Assembly (NCBI GenBank): GCA_002007315.1
Contig: LNZQ01000226.1
Location: 1-13,847, forward strand
Direction: 5' to 3'
Length of the DNA: 13,847 nt
Source: Epulopiscium sp. Nele67-Bin004
GTDB taxonomy: Bacteria > Bacillota_A > Clostridia > Lachnospirales > Cellulosilyticaceae
In this document: positions 13,228 through 13,847 of the stretch, piece after piece
Layout of the letters: every line of letters starts with the position of its first letter
Numbering within the stretch: the first letter of the stretch is position 1
Notes under the pieces: model-generated
The model's database searches: none
What the model was told of the DNA's origin: nothing
What the model saw: only the letters and a program-made list of their open reading frames with translations
Position numbers and translations under genes: made by a program

Positions 13228-13847
13228 TCATTTGTTTACTTTCTTGGTTTTATAGTATCGTTTGACAAATAAAAGCATATACTATATACTATGAATAAGT
13301 TAACTTGAGATGGATTCAAGCTGGGTTCCCGAATGGGAGTAGATAGAATATTCTATTTAGAATTCCTTTGCTCCTGGGGTTGACTTATTTTTTTTATTTT
13401 TTATCTTGTCCACAATTTCTGTTGGATCTTTTCTAATCTCTCCTACTATAAAATCTATGACTTGTTGAGAATAAGTAAAACGTCTTTGTTTACCCATAAC
13501 ATGAGCATAACATAGGTTCCCTTGAGTTTTTAGTGAATAATATTGCACAAACAAATTGAAGTGATATTTGTTAAATTTCTGTTTACTATTGCTAGAAATT
13601 AACCGTTACATAAAATGTAAAAAATGACAAATTGCCTTTTTACACCTCACCCCTAACGGCTAGGGTATACTGTTAAACAATCAACCTATTTCACTAAAAA
13701 AATCTAGTCTTTATCAATAAATATTCTTTTGTCTAACAGGTCTTTCTAATAAAATCCATAAAGTACAATTATAGTAATCTCTTGGATACTATCAATTTCT
13801 TTACAGATTAATAACAATCTAGTCTTTTAGTCCCATTCCTCGTCTTG
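13228..13847. other. Decayed-looking stretch at the right end
   Basis: I find no complete gene here. A 46-codon minus-strand frame at 13357-13497 is listed separately. Further right, one minus-strand frame runs from the window edge with stops only at 13827, 13746 and 13704, and its segments look protein-like (EWD-stop, then a stretch with KEIDSIQEITII, then KDLLDKRIFIDKD-stop). This may be an eroded gene, or the last codons of a gene entering from the right. A small hairpin, CCCTA with TAGGG, lies near 13649-13663. No tRNA, attachment site or insertion-sequence end is evident. Confidence 0.4.
13357..13497 (-). CDS. Short ORF of 46 codons, doubtful
   Basis: The frame from the ATG at 13497 reads MGKQRRFTYSQQVIDFIVGE, then a lysine-rich KIKNKKNKSTPGAKEF and stop. 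It can be extended without a stop to an ATG at 13554. No convincing ribosome binding site precedes either start. The basic, helical composition could be the N-terminal part of a DNA-binding or transposase-like protein, but I recognise no family. Next to a methyltransferase remnant, it may be another gene fragment. Confidence 0.25.
   Translation of the reverse strand: MGKQRRFTYSQQVIDFIVGEIRKDPTEIVDKIKNKKNKSTPGAKEF

Noticed and set aside
10778..13847. Retron containing Septu-like effectors
   Set aside because: The ATPase-HNH pair also occurs in retrons, but there is no reverse transcriptase frame in the window and no recognisable msr/msd RNA.

Overview
The window looks like the chromosome of a low-GC, endospore-forming member of the Clostridia. 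The evidence is AT-rich coding sequence, strong AGGAGG-type ribosome binding sites, sigma-A-like promoters, the sporulation pair spmA-spmB, a clostridial-type AbrB regulator, and an ECF sigma factor with a membrane-bound partner. I cannot fix the genus. The first ~985 bases are different: richer in GC, with no convincing bacterial gene and no bacterial gene signals. They may be foreign or chimeric DNA, possibly from a host.

Left part (1018-6652): a YkvI-like membrane transporter (+); a MORN-repeat protein (-); divergent from it, an Rpn-like PD-(D/E)XK nuclease-family protein with a GIEQ tandem repeat (+); the spmB/spmA sporulation pair (-, transcribed spmA then spmB); an AbrB-family regulator with two candidate promoters (+); and an unrecognised four-helix membrane protein (-).

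Middle part (6749-10701): a YccA-type Bax inhibitor-1 family membrane protein (+); a previously unlisted 47-residue acidic protein (-), which shares a bidirectional terminator with it; and a diphthine-ammonia-ligase-family PP-loop ATPase (+). The 3' end of that ATPase gene has been tandemly duplicated as 65-bp units. Next come a composite palindromic terminator and an ECF sigma / anti-sigma-like operon (-) joined by a TTGA stop-start overlap.

Right part (10741-13847): a minus-strand operon reading SMC/AAA-like ATPase, HNH nuclease, DUF1653 protein, terminator. The first two genes form a Septu-like (PtuA/PtuB-type) anti-phage module. The ATPase appears to be broken. A good promoter and ribosome binding site lead into the expected N-terminal beta strand, an in-frame TAA follows at codon 20, and the frame then continues to the Walker A motif. 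Immediately upstream is a 45-codon remnant of a PglX/type IIG-like DNA methyltransferase. About 600 bases of decayed-looking sequence follow. This right end therefore looks like an eroding defence locus.
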